From: an uncultured Clostridium sp.
GTDB taxonomy: Bacteria > Bacillota > Clostridia > Lachnospirales > Lachnospiraceae
Direction: 5' to 3'
Assembly: GCA_900547035.1 (NCBI GenBank)
Contig: URFM01000031.1
Span: forward strand, 1-41,608
Length of the DNA stretch: 41,608 nt
In this document: one piece after another, positions 32,271-40,473 of the stretch
How positions within the stretch are numbered: the stretch's first letter is position 1
Layout: each line of letters opens with the position of its first letter
Translations under genes and position numbers: made by a program
Notes under the pieces: model-generated
What the model was told of the DNA's origin: nothing
Databases searched by the model: none
The model's input: only the letters and a program-made list of their open reading frames with translations

Positions 32271-34517
32271 CTATGTCTGAGGGTTTACCTTATCCCGCAT
32301 CTCTCTGGGAGAGACACCGAAATTTTTCTTGAAAACCCGCCGGAAGGAGGCGGCGTTGTTGTAGCCCACATATTGGTACAGATCCGATATACTGGTATCC
32401 GATTCGGTTACCAGCTCTTTGGCCTTGGCCATCCGCAGCTTCTCCAGATAGGTGGAGAAGTTCTCCGATACCTCCCGCTTGAACAGGTAGCTGAAATAGT
32501 TTTCAGAGATATGGAATTCCTCGGAAATCCTGGTCAGGGACAGGGAGGGATCCATGTAGTTCTGATTGATGTATTCCTGAATTTTTACAATCAGTCCACC
32601 GGCGCCGTTGCTGGCGCCATAAAGGTCGCACAGCTCCAGGGAGATGGTTTCCAGAGTATGAAGACTCATATCCCCTTCAAACTGCCGGTCCACCAGGTCC
32701 AGAAGCTGGGTTTTCTCCGGCGTGTTGACGAGGGAGGCATCCAGGCTGCGCCGCTTGCGGAAAACCGTGTTGCGGATATCCGTCAAGAGCCAGCGGAACT
32801 GTGTGTAGGATAAGGAACGGGCGGAGGTATTCTCTTCCTCAATCTGCCGGAAAATGCTCTCTACCTGGGCCTTGTTGCCGGTGGAAATAAAGCCGGACAG
32901 CTGCACCGCCATGCTTTCCGGAAAGTAATAGACGTCCCGGGCCTCAAGAAAATCGCTGTAATTTAAAACAAAGCGGTCCTGAGTGGTAATGGAGCGGGCA
33001 TTTTTTGCCTGCTGATAGGACTTCCATATATAGGAAACGATTTCGCTCTGCTCCCCTAGTCCGCCGGTAATCCAGATATTGTACTTAGTCAGCAGTTCTT
33101 CATGGAACTGGCGGAAACGCACCAGCACTTCCTCCTCGCTTTCTTTTGGGGGAGCGGAGGTTGGATGAGCAATCAGACAGGCGAAAATCCGGTCTCCGGG
33201 CTTATAAATGTATCCGGTATCAGGAAAATATCGCCGCAGAGCTTCTTTCACCAGAATATCGTAGTTTTGAATATACAGCTGCAGGTCTGCCACTGCAGGA
33301 GGAGAGCCGTCGGGAGAGGTGGCTTCGGTGTAGAGAACCTGGTAGGTAAAGCCGCTGCGGTTCAGCTTCAGTTCCTCCAGGATTCCGGCCATTTCCTCAT
33401 TGGTAGTGATGCTCCCCTCCATAAGGCGGCGGATGTAAGATTCAGCGATCAAGGGCTTGTGCTCCTCCACAAAGGAAGCCAGGGAATCGGTGAGGGATTC
33501 CTGAGAGGCCAGGGCGTTTGAGAGCCGGTTTACCGGCTGGCTGTTCAGCACGGTAAAGAAGATAATGAAAACCGCTTCGATCAGCACTGCCGCCCCGGCC
33601 ACCACCGTTGCCAGCCGCTGTAGATTATTTACAGAGTAATAAGCCTGAGAGGCAGGCTGGGCAAGATAATAGGTCCATCCGCTGTTGTCAGAATGCCAGG
33701 AGATGGAGAGCATCTGTCCCTGATCCTTTGAGGAATAGAGGGCGGCTCCGTCCTGGTAGTCCAGCTGCGCCAATGAAGAAGCTTCATCGGACAATTCCGG
33801 GCTGCCGAAGGAGAGCATAAGAGCGCCATTGGCATCAAAGGCTTTGGCTATGTAGCTGTAATCGTCAGCTATTCCGGAAAAGGCATTGTCCAGGACGCTG
33901 CGGTCAAAGCGAAAACAGAGTACGCTGGAAGCCGGCGTTCCCACCGCCATAGGGGAGGTCAGAACCGGAATCAGATACAGGTACTCCTTAGCGGAATCAG
34001 AATCGTCTGTTCCTAAAGGAATAAAACGTTCCCACAGGCTTTGATTCAGAAAGTCCTGACCGGATTGAAAGGGCTCATAGGCCGCATCGTACCGGGCAAA
34101 CCGCTGAAAGTCAGAAAAGCTGCTGGCAGAAATTACATAGCCGTTGGATTCCATATAGATGAATGGAGTTCCTTGAGTAATCAGTTCCTGAAGCGGGAGA
34201 ATAAATTTTAAATCCTGCTGGGTCTGATAAGCGGCATAGGAAAAATTCGGATCATCCGGATCCTGCGAGGCTGCCAGGGAGCGGAAGGTAGAACTGGATG
34301 CAATCTGGCGGGCAGCATCGGCCAGCTGATTCTGCAGGCTGTCAATCTGGCGGACGGAGGAGGATAAGAGCGCTTCCGTCTGGACGTTTACCTCCCGTTT
34401 CAGCCGCTGGTAGGCGCTCTGAAGAAGACCCACTCCCGCTGCCAGGATCAGAGCCAAAATAATACTGTATGAAATTGCGAGTCTGTACTTAAAAGATATG
34501 GAATGGATTCGTTTCAT
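32271..34517 (-). CDS. Membrane-bound AraC-family sensor/regulator of the pectin locus
   Basis: 748 residues from the ATG at 34517. One membrane helix at residues ~13-35, an extracellular sensor domain (Cache-like, about 36-300), a second helix at ~301-323, a cytoplasmic middle region, and an AraC helix-turn-helix pair at ~641-745 (SLTRISEEFHISENYFSYLFKRE; DLYQYVGYNNAASFRRVFKK; FGVSPREMR). Such one-protein transmembrane AraC regulators are common in Gram-positive glycan loci. It probably senses extracellular pectic sugars and activates the flanking transport and enzyme genes. No ordinary ribosome binding site is seen at this start; the promoter at 34524-34552 would place +1 at the A of the ATG. 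An in-frame upstream ATG would precede a poor N terminus. Confidence 0.82.
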   Translation of the reverse strand: MKRIHSISFKYRLAISYSIILALILAAGVGLLQSAYQRLKREVNVQTEALLSSSVRQIDSLQNQLADAARQIASSSTFRSLAASQDPDDPNFSYAAYQTQQDLKFILPLQELITQGTPFIYMESNGYVISASSFSDFQRFARYDAAYEPFQSGQDFLNQSLWERFIPLGTDDSDSAKEYLYLIPVLTSPMAVGTPASSVLCFRFDRSVLDNAFSGIADDYSYIAKAFDANGALMLSFGSPELSDEASSLAQLDYQDGAALYSSKDQGQMLSISWHSDNSGWTYYLAQPASQAYYSVNNLQRLATVVAGAAVLIEAVFIIFFTVLNSQPVNRLSNALASQESLTDSLASFVEEHKPLIAESYIRRLMEGSITTNEEMAGILEELKLNRSGFTYQVLYTEATSPDGSPPAVADLQLYIQNYDILVKEALRRYFPDTGYIYKPGDRIFACLIAHPTSAPPKESEEEVLVRFRQFHEELLTKYNIWITGGLGEQSEIVSYIWKSYQQAKNARSITTQDRFVLNYSDFLEARDVYYFPESMAVQLSGFISTGNKAQVESIFRQIEEENTSARSLSYTQFRWLLTDIRNTVFRKRRSLDASLVNTPEKTQLLDLVDRQFEGDMSLHTLETISLELCDLYGASNGAGGLIVKIQEYINQNYMDPSLSLTRISEEFHISENYFSYLFKREVSENFSTYLEKLRMAKAKELVTESDTSISDLYQYVGYNNAASFRRVFKKNFGVSPREMRDKVNPQT

Positions 34518-34523
34518 GACCTC

Positions 34524-34552
34524 ATTATAAGGGGGCTGAAAACAAAAATCAA
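34524..34552 (-). promoter_or_regulatory. SigA promoter abutting the AraC-type start codon
   Basis: On the minus strand TTGATT (34552-34547), 17-bp spacer, consensus TATAAT (34529-34524). Six bases separate the -10 from the ATG at 34517, so transcription would begin at or within the start codon. Confidence 0.65.
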
Positions 34553-34651
34553 GGGCAGGATCATAAATCATGCACACTCGCCGTAAATTCTGCATCTTTC
34601 GGCGTGCATTTTCTAATGGGATGATTCAAATAAACTTTTGGATCCCATAGC

Positions 34652-34719
34652 TGGATAAAACTGTGAAATTAGACAAAATAGACAGGAATGAATGGATAAA
34701 AATGAAAAACTGGTGAAAT
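34652..34719. repeat. Direct repeats upstream of the solute-binding gene
   Basis: TGGATAAAA occurs at 34652-34660 and 34693-34701; GTGAAAT follows each at 34663-34669 and 34713-34719. Two-part direct repeats are typical of AraC-family binding sites, and this is the 342-bp space between the AraC-type gene and the transporter operon. The rest of 34518-34859 holds the two promoters and no gene. Confidence 0.4.
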
Positions 34720-34746
34720 CTGAATAAATTTCTTCAAAATTGAGCG

Positions 34747-34775
34747 TTGTTTTTGAAGGGTGCAGATGTTAAAGT
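34747..34775 (+). promoter_or_regulatory. SigA promoter of the sugar ABC operon
   Basis: TTGTTT (34747-34752), 17-bp spacer, TAAAGT (34770-34775), about 85 bp before the solute-binding gene. The poor -35 fits activator dependence. Confidence 0.6.
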
Positions 34776-34859
34776 CATAGCCATAAGAACGCGCCATATT
34801 TCCGGCGGACAAAATAAACCGGAAAAAGTCGGGCGTGTGAAAAGAAGGAGGACGAGGGA

Positions 34860-36422
34860 ATGAAACAATGGAAGAGGCTGACAGCCGCAGGTCTGACGGC
34901 AGCCATGGCCGTATCCCTTCTGGGGGGCTGCGGCGGCAGCGGCACCAGTGACCAGACCACAAGCAATGTGACGGCTGACGGGGAAGTGGCAAAGCCGGAG
35001 AAAATTACCGTTATGGTGGACTCTACGGTGTTTGACCGTCAGAACGGCCGGGATGAGTTTGAGGCCCGCTGGGAAGAGCTGACGGGAATCGACCTGGAAT
35101 TTATCCAGCCGGATCACAGCGCTTACTACGATGTGGTGGGACAGACCTTCGCATCCGGAAGAAAGAACTGGCCGGATGTGATTATTCTGAATTCCACTTA
35201 CTACAGCGGATACGCAGAGGAGGGCGCTCTCTGGGATATGAGCGAAACCTGGGAGAACTCTGAGCTTAAGAACTCCGGCCGGGTGACCGGTGAAGATGTG
35301 GTGGACAATATGAGAATCAACGGCCATCTTTACGGAATGCCGATTACCAGAGGCGGCGGCTGCATTACCTATGTAAAGAAGGCATGGCTGGACAACTGCG
35401 GACTGGATGTTCCCACCAATTACGAAGAGTACATGAATATGCTGAAGGCCTTTACCGAGGGCGATCCCGACGGAAACGGGGTCAACGGAGATACCTACGG
35501 TGTGTCCGCGGCAGGATTTGTGGGAGAGGAATCCCCCTACACCAACTATCTGCCGGAATTTTACTGGGGAGCTACTCCCTCCTTTAAGCAGGATGAAAAC
35601 GGCGTCTGGTATGACGGCTTTACTCAGCAGGAATTTAAGGATGCATTAACCAGAATCCGCGACGCCTACACTGCGGGCTATATGGATCGTGAAACGTTAA
35701 CCAACGGAACCAGTGACTGCCGCAACAAGTTCTATGAGGATCAGTTCGGCGTATTTACCTACTGGGCCGGAACCTGGGCGGACAACTTAAAGACCAACCT
35801 GGAAACCAACGGACTGGACGGGGAGCTGGTAGCCCTTCCTCCTATTGAGGAACTGGGCGGTTATACCGAGCGTCTGGCCCCCATCTGGTGCATCACCACC
35901 ACCTGTGAAAACCCGGAAGGCGTATTCAAGTATTTCATCGAGTCCATGATGGACGGCGGCGATATGCAGACCCTGTGGACCTACGGCGTGGAGGGCGTTC
36001 ACTGGTCCACCAAGGCGGAGACCGTCTGCGGCAACACCTATGAGGAGGGCGAGTTCCACATGCTGGAGAGCCTGGAGAAGCCCGGAACCCAGTACACCAA
36101 GGCCACCATGGACCCCACTCTCTCTATCGTAGAATGGGATACGGACCCGGGACAGAACGCAGTGTCCGAGGTGACCAGAGCCTCCCAGGAGCTGTTCAAC
36201 GCCAACTGCGTTCAGGAAAAGCTGGTGCCTTCCACTACGGAGATGGCCACCTACAACGGAGACCTGACTACGTTGAAGCGGTCCATCGTAGCGGACGTGG
36301 TGGTTCAGGGCGTCTCTCTGGAGGAAGCTTACGCCAGATTCGAGGAGGAGCACGGCGCTGAGTGGTCTCAGAAAATCGTGGACTCCTTAAATGAGATGGA
36401 GCAGGCCCAGCAGGGGCAATAA
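34860..36422 (+). CDS. Sugar ABC transporter solute-binding lipoprotein
   Basis: 520 residues. The N terminus MKQWKRLTAAGLTAAMAVS ends in a lipobox LLGGC, so Cys24 (approximately) is lipidated and anchors the protein to the outer face of the membrane. The rest fits the family 1 extracellular binding fold: KITVMVDST opening, INGHLYGMPITRGGG, DGNGVNGDTYGVS, and long helical C terminus. Large members of this type bind oligosaccharides (LplA/YtcQ-like). GGAGGA precedes the ATG. It is followed by two permeases 24 bp and 13 bp apart, giving a CUT1-type importer, here probably for pectic or rhamnogalacturonan oligosaccharides. No ATPase gene is linked, so a shared MsmX-like ATPase is expected elsewhere. 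Confidence 0.92.
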   Translation: MKQWKRLTAAGLTAAMAVSLLGGCGGSGTSDQTTSNVTADGEVAKPEKITVMVDSTVFDRQNGRDEFEARWEELTGIDLEFIQPDHSAYYDVVGQTFASGRKNWPDVIILNSTYYSGYAEEGALWDMSETWENSELKNSGRVTGEDVVDNMRINGHLYGMPITRGGGCITYVKKAWLDNCGLDVPTNYEEYMNMLKAFTEGDPDGNGVNGDTYGVSAAGFVGEESPYTNYLPEFYWGATPSFKQDENGVWYDGFTQQEFKDALTRIRDAYTAGYMDRETLTNGTSDCRNKFYEDQFGVFTYWAGTWADNLKTNLETNGLDGELVALPPIEELGGYTERLAPIWCITTTCENPEGVFKYFIESMMDGGDMQTLWTYGVEGVHWSTKAETVCGNTYEEGEFHMLESLEKPGTQYTKATMDPTLSIVEWDTDPGQNAVSEVTRASQELFNANCVQEKLVPSTTEMATYNGDLTTLKRSIVADVVVQGVSLEEAYARFEEEHGAEWSQKIVDSLNEMEQAQQGQ

Positions 36423-36446
36423 AAACAAGAGGAAAGGAATGAGAGT

Positions 36447-37403
36447 ATGAGTAAAAAAGCACAGGCTTCGGTTTCGTCTGCCAATGTACATAAGCGTTCG
36501 CTGAAAGCCCAGCTTCATTATTATAGAGGCTTTTACATTATGTTTATACCGGTGCTGGTATTTGCCCTGGTATTCCACTATCTTCCCATGCTGGGAATCC
36601 GGTATTCCTTCTTTACCTACAAGGGAATCAAGGACCCGGTGTTCATCGGACTGGAGAACTTCACCAGAATGTTCTCCATGCCGGGATTCTGGAGAGCCTT
36701 CAGCAATACGTTGGTTCTGAGTATTGTGAAGCTGCTGTTAAACACTTTTATGGCAGTGGTCATTTCTCTGCTGTTAAACGAGCTGCGCTTCCTGAAATTC
36801 AAGAAGGTAACTCAGACCATCGTATATCTGCCCCATTTTATGTCCTGGGTGGTGACGGCTTCCGTCTTTACCCTGATTCTTTCCCCCAGCAGCGCAGGCC
36901 TGCTCAACGCCATCCTGATGAAGCTGGGAGTGGTGGAAGAGGGAATCTATTTCCTGGGCGATGAGAAGTGGTGGAGATTCATGTTCTACGTCATCAACAT
37001 CTGGAAGGACACCGGATGGGGGACCATCATCTTTATGGCAACCCTTTCCGGAATCAACCCGGAGCTCTATGAGGCGGCCTCCATGGACGGCGCCGGCCGC
37101 TGGAGTCAGATGCGCTTTATCACCCTGCCGGCTCTGGCCAACACCATCATCACGGTGCTGATCCTGAACCTGGCAAAAGTTATGAATCTGTTCGAGTCCG
37201 TATTCGTACTGCAGAATGACGCAGTGATCCAGAAGGCGGATGTACTGCAGACCTACATCTACACCCAGACCTTTAACTCCGGAACCCTTCCGGACTTCGG
37301 CTATACGACGGCGGTCAGCCTGGTATCCTCCCTGGTGGGCTGCGCTCTGGTTCTCATCTGCAACCGGGCAAGCTATAAGGTCCGCGGCAGAGGAATTGTA
37401 TAG
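36447..37403 (+). CDS. Sugar ABC transporter permease, LplB-like
   Basis: 318 residues, six predicted helices. The EAA loop EAASMDGAGRWSQMRFITLP, the coupling site to the ATPase, lies about residue 210-230, and DTGWGTIIFMATL and LNLAKVMNLFESV are typical of the LplB branch of CUT1 permeases. The long cytoplasmic N terminus with basic residues is usual. AGGAAAGG precedes the ATG. It pairs with the next gene as a heterodimeric channel. Confidence 0.93.
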   Translation: MSKKAQASVSSANVHKRSLKAQLHYYRGFYIMFIPVLVFALVFHYLPMLGIRYSFFTYKGIKDPVFIGLENFTRMFSMPGFWRAFSNTLVLSIVKLLLNTFMAVVISLLLNELRFLKFKKVTQTIVYLPHFMSWVVTASVFTLILSPSSAGLLNAILMKLGVVEEGIYFLGDEKWWRFMFYVINIWKDTGWGTIIFMATLSGINPELYEAASMDGAGRWSQMRFITLPALANTIITVLILNLAKVMNLFESVFVLQNDAVIQKADVLQTYIYTQTFNSGTLPDFGYTTAVSLVSSLVGCALVLICNRASYKVRGRGIV

Positions 37404-37416
37404 GAGGGATGAGAGA

Positions 37417-38256
37417 ATGAAAACGAAAAAACTGTCAACATTCGATATTGTGCTGGTCCTGGTTTTTATTGTAATCAGCATCATTATGCTGATCCCTGTG
37501 TACAAGGTTTTGGTAGACTCCTTCGACTTAAAAACCGCTTACGGCATGAAACTGTTTCCCGAGGAGTTCGGACTGGCTGGCTATATCTCCGTATTTACCA
37601 ACCCCACCCTGTTCCGTCCCTTCCTGATTTCCTGCATTACCACCGTAGCGGGAACCTTTGCCGGACTGGCCATCTCCACTCTGGGCGCTTATGTGCTGAT
37701 TCAGTGGAATATGCCGGGCAGAAAGCTGTTTGCTAATATTCTGCTATTCACCATGATCTTTAAAGGCGGTATGATTCCTACTTATCTGGTAATGACCAAC
37801 CTGGGACTGACCAACACTTTGTGGTCCGTGATCCTGCTGCCGGCGATCAACGTGTACAATCTGGTGCTGATGAGAAACTTCTTTGAGGGAATTCCTTCCA
37901 GCCTCTTTGAATCCGCTGAGATGGACGGCTGCTCCCCCATGATCACCTTTTTTAAGATTGTACTGCCCTTATCCAAGGCAGCCCTCACCGCCATCGGACT
38001 GATGTTCGCGGTAACCTACTGGAACGACTACACCAACTACAAGCTTTACATTACAAACGAGAACCTGTATAATTTCCAGATGAAGCTGCGGTCCCTGATT
38101 ATGGGAAGCGATCTTCCTTCTGCTCTTGGCGGAGCCACGGAGAATACGGTTAAGAATGCCGCCATTATTGTGGCCATTCTTCCCTTCATGATCATCTATC
38201 CCTTCTGCCAGAAGTACTTTATTCAGGGCGTAAACGTTGGAGCGGTGAAAGAGTGA
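37417..38256 (+). CDS. Sugar ABC transporter permease, YtcP-like
   Basis: 279 residues from the ATG at 37417, which follows AGGAGG; an in-frame ATG at 37240 lies inside the previous gene. Six helices, with the EAA-type loop ESAEMDGCSPMITFFKIVLPLS and the C-terminal KYFIQGVNVGAVKE typical of YtcP/MalG-type permeases. Its TGA stop overlaps the ATG of the GH43 gene by one base (TGATG), so enzyme and transporter are translationally linked. Confidence 0.92.
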   Translation: MKTKKLSTFDIVLVLVFIVISIIMLIPVYKVLVDSFDLKTAYGMKLFPEEFGLAGYISVFTNPTLFRPFLISCITTVAGTFAGLAISTLGAYVLIQWNMPGRKLFANILLFTMIFKGGMIPTYLVMTNLGLTNTLWSVILLPAINVYNLVLMRNFFEGIPSSLFESAEMDGCSPMITFFKIVLPLSKAALTAIGLMFAVTYWNDYTNYKLYITNENLYNFQMKLRSLIMGSDLPSALGGATENTVKNAAIIVAILPFMIIYPFCQKYFIQGVNVGAVKE

Positions 38257-39770
38257 TGGAGACTTACAAAAATCCAATTTTATATGCAGACTATTCCGAC
38301 CCGGATGTGATCCGGGTCGGGGAGGACTTCTACATGGTAGCGTCTTCCTTTACCTATTTCCCCGGAGTGCCGCTGCTGCACTCCAGGGACCTGGTTCACT
38401 GGGAACTGATTAATTATTGCGTAACATCCCTTCCTTTTGAGAAATACCAGAGGCCGTCCCACGGTTCCGGAACCTGGGCCCCGTCGATCCGGTATCATCA
38501 GGGGGAGTTTTTTGTCTTTATCCCCCTGCCGGACGAGGGAATTTATGTGGCCCGGGGGAGAGATCCAAGGGGAACTTTTGAAGGAAATCTCCTCTGTGAA
38601 TCCAAGGGATGGATCGACCCCTGCCCCTTCTGGGACGAGGACGGGCGGGCCTACATGATCTTCGCCTTTGCCAGAAGCCGCTGCGGCATCAAGCACAGGC
38701 TGGCTCTGGTGGAGATGGATGGGGACTGCCGGCGGCTTTTGGGGGAACCGAAGGTGATCTTCGACGGAACCCAGATGGCGCCTACCACCGAAGGCCCCAA
38801 GATGTACAAAAAGGACGGATGGTATTATGTGCTCATGCCCTCCGGAGGGGTGGCCACGGGATGGCAGTCGGCCCTCCGGTCCAAAAACATATGGGGACCA
38901 TACGAATATAAAATCGTGATGCACCAGGGAAATACCCCGGTCAACGGCCCTCACCAGGGCGGTTGGGTGGACACCCCCGACGGCCGGGACTGGTTCATCC
39001 ACTTCCAGGATGTAGGAGCCCTGGGGAGGATTACCCACCTGCAGCCCATGTGCTGGAACGGCGGGTGGCCGGTGATCGGAAGAGAGGAAAACGGGGACGG
39101 GATTGCGGAACCGGTAGAAGAATGGGAGATTCCCGCTGCAGGACAGCCCCGATACCAGATTCCGGAAAGCGATGATTTTACGGGTAAAACTCTGGGCCTT
39201 CAGTGGCAGTGGCAGGCAAATCCCAGGAAGGATTTTTTTGAGCTGGGAGAGGAGGGACTGAGCCTGTTCTGTCTGGCCAATGAAAGCCGGGAAAATCTCC
39301 TCTGGTATGCCCCCAATCTTCTGACTCAGATTCCCCAGCACCCGGCCTTTAAAGCTACAGCCCGGATTCGTCTGGACTGGAAGGAGGAGGGAGACCTGGC
39401 GGCCCTGGGAATGACGGGGCAGCGGTACGCTTACCTGGCTTTAAAGCGGGGGCGGGAAGGAAATCTGCTCTGTCTCTATCAGGGAACGGTTCTGAAAAAG
39501 GAATATGAAGGAGAGGCAGAGGAGGCCTGCATCTGGCAGCAGCCCTGGAAGAACAGCGAGGCGTGGCTGAGGCTGATTATGGAAGAGGACGGAACCTTCC
39601 GGTTTGCCTGCTCGGAGAACGGAAAGGAATTTGCAGAGATTCCCGGGGCGTTTCCTCTGACAAAGGGCACCTGGACCGGAGCCAAGCTCTGTCTGTGGTC
39701 CTGCAGCCGGGAAAACCAGCCCTCAGAAGGCAGGGGAATCTTCCGCTGTATTCATATAGAAGACATTTAA
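38256..39770 (+). CDS. GH43 family beta-xylosidase/arabinofuranosidase-like enzyme
   Basis: 504 residues. The five-bladed propeller shows GH43 catalytic residues: YSDPDVI (Asp15, general base), WIDPCPFWDEDG (Asp121, pKa modulator) and TTEGPKMYK (Glu179, general acid). From residue ~305 a beta-sandwich domain (DFTGKTLGLQWQWQ onward) is the C2-type domain found in GH43 xylosidases. No signal peptide, so intracellular. In a pectin locus the likely substrates are arabinosyl, xylosyl or galactosyl side chains of rhamnogalacturonan I or xylogalacturonan; which one is not decided by sequence. A GTG at 38253 is an alternative start. Confidence 0.9.
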   Translation: METYKNPILYADYSDPDVIRVGEDFYMVASSFTYFPGVPLLHSRDLVHWELINYCVTSLPFEKYQRPSHGSGTWAPSIRYHQGEFFVFIPLPDEGIYVARGRDPRGTFEGNLLCESKGWIDPCPFWDEDGRAYMIFAFARSRCGIKHRLALVEMDGDCRRLLGEPKVIFDGTQMAPTTEGPKMYKKDGWYYVLMPSGGVATGWQSALRSKNIWGPYEYKIVMHQGNTPVNGPHQGGWVDTPDGRDWFIHFQDVGALGRITHLQPMCWNGGWPVIGREENGDGIAEPVEEWEIPAAGQPRYQIPESDDFTGKTLGLQWQWQANPRKDFFELGEEGLSLFCLANESRENLLWYAPNLLTQIPQHPAFKATARIRLDWKEEGDLAALGMTGQRYAYLALKRGREGNLLCLYQGTVLKKEYEGEAEEACIWQQPWKNSEAWLRLIMEEDGTFRFACSENGKEFAEIPGAFPLTKGTWTGAKLCLWSCSRENQPSEGRGIFRCIHIEDI

Positions 39771-39809
39771 GAGATAAGCTTGTTTAGAAGACATAAGGAG
39801 AGAACAGCC

Positions 39810-40469
39810 ATGGCGAAAATTCTGTATGCTGGCGACAGCACCGTAAAATTCAACAAAATCGATTCTTACCCTCAGACGGGAATGTCTCAGGCCCTTCTTC
39901 TCTATCTGAGAGAAGGGGTAGAGATGCACAGCTTTGCCCAGAATGGAAGGAGCACCAAGTCCTTTATCGCGGAGGGAAGACTGGAGGCCATTGAGAGAGA
40001 GATTGGGCCGGGGGATGTGCTTCTGGTTCAGTTCGGACACAACGACGCCAAGAAGGAGGACCCCTCCCGCTATACCAGGCCTGAAACGGATTTTCAGGAG
40101 AACCTTCTGAAATTCGCCAAGGTGGCAAGGGAGCATCAGGCTCATGTGGTGTTCATCACCCCCATTGCCAGACGGCTCTTTGACGAGAAAGGGGTGTTCC
40201 GGCCCGGAAGCCACGGGGCCTACCCGGCGGCTATGAAACAGGCGGCAGAGAAGGCAGGGGCTCCTCTCATCGATTTGACCTCTATCACAGAAGAATACCT
40301 GGCCGGAGTGGGGGAGCTGTGGTCCAGACCCCTCTTTGTGTGGCCAAAGGACAACACTCACTTAAAATATGAGGGAGCGGTGATAATGGCCGGTTTTCTG
40401 AGCCGGGAGCTGAGAAAGCTTGGGGAGCCCTACCGGAGTCTCTTCATCGAAGAGGGGCAGGAGGATTGA
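39810..40469 (+). CDS. Rhamnogalacturonan acetylesterase-like SGNH hydrolase (CE12)
   Basis: 219 residues from the ATG at 39810, preceded by AAGGAG. SGNH motifs in order: AGDSTVKF (Ser10), NGRSTKSFIAEGR (block II Gly/Asn), QFGHNDAK (Asn78) and DNTHL (Asp181, His184). The GDST and GRSTK signatures are those of CE12 acetylesterases such as YesT/RhgT, which remove acetyl groups from galacturonate in rhamnogalacturonan. No signal peptide, so deacetylation happens after import. It is 39 bp after the GH43 gene and 4 bp before the ABC exporter ORF, in the same operon. Confidence 0.92.
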   Translation: MAKILYAGDSTVKFNKIDSYPQTGMSQALLLYLREGVEMHSFAQNGRSTKSFIAEGRLEAIEREIGPGDVLLVQFGHNDAKKEDPSRYTRPETDFQENLLKFAKVAREHQAHVVFITPIARRLFDEKGVFRPGSHGAYPAAMKQAAEKAGAPLIDLTSITEEYLAGVGELWSRPLFVWPKDNTHLKYEGAVIMAGFLSRELRKLGEPYRSLFIEEGQED

Positions 40470-40473
40470 AAAG

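Noticed and set aside
34734..35327. 197-codon minus-strand open frame
   Set aside because: Antisense to the lipoprotein gene start and its promoter.
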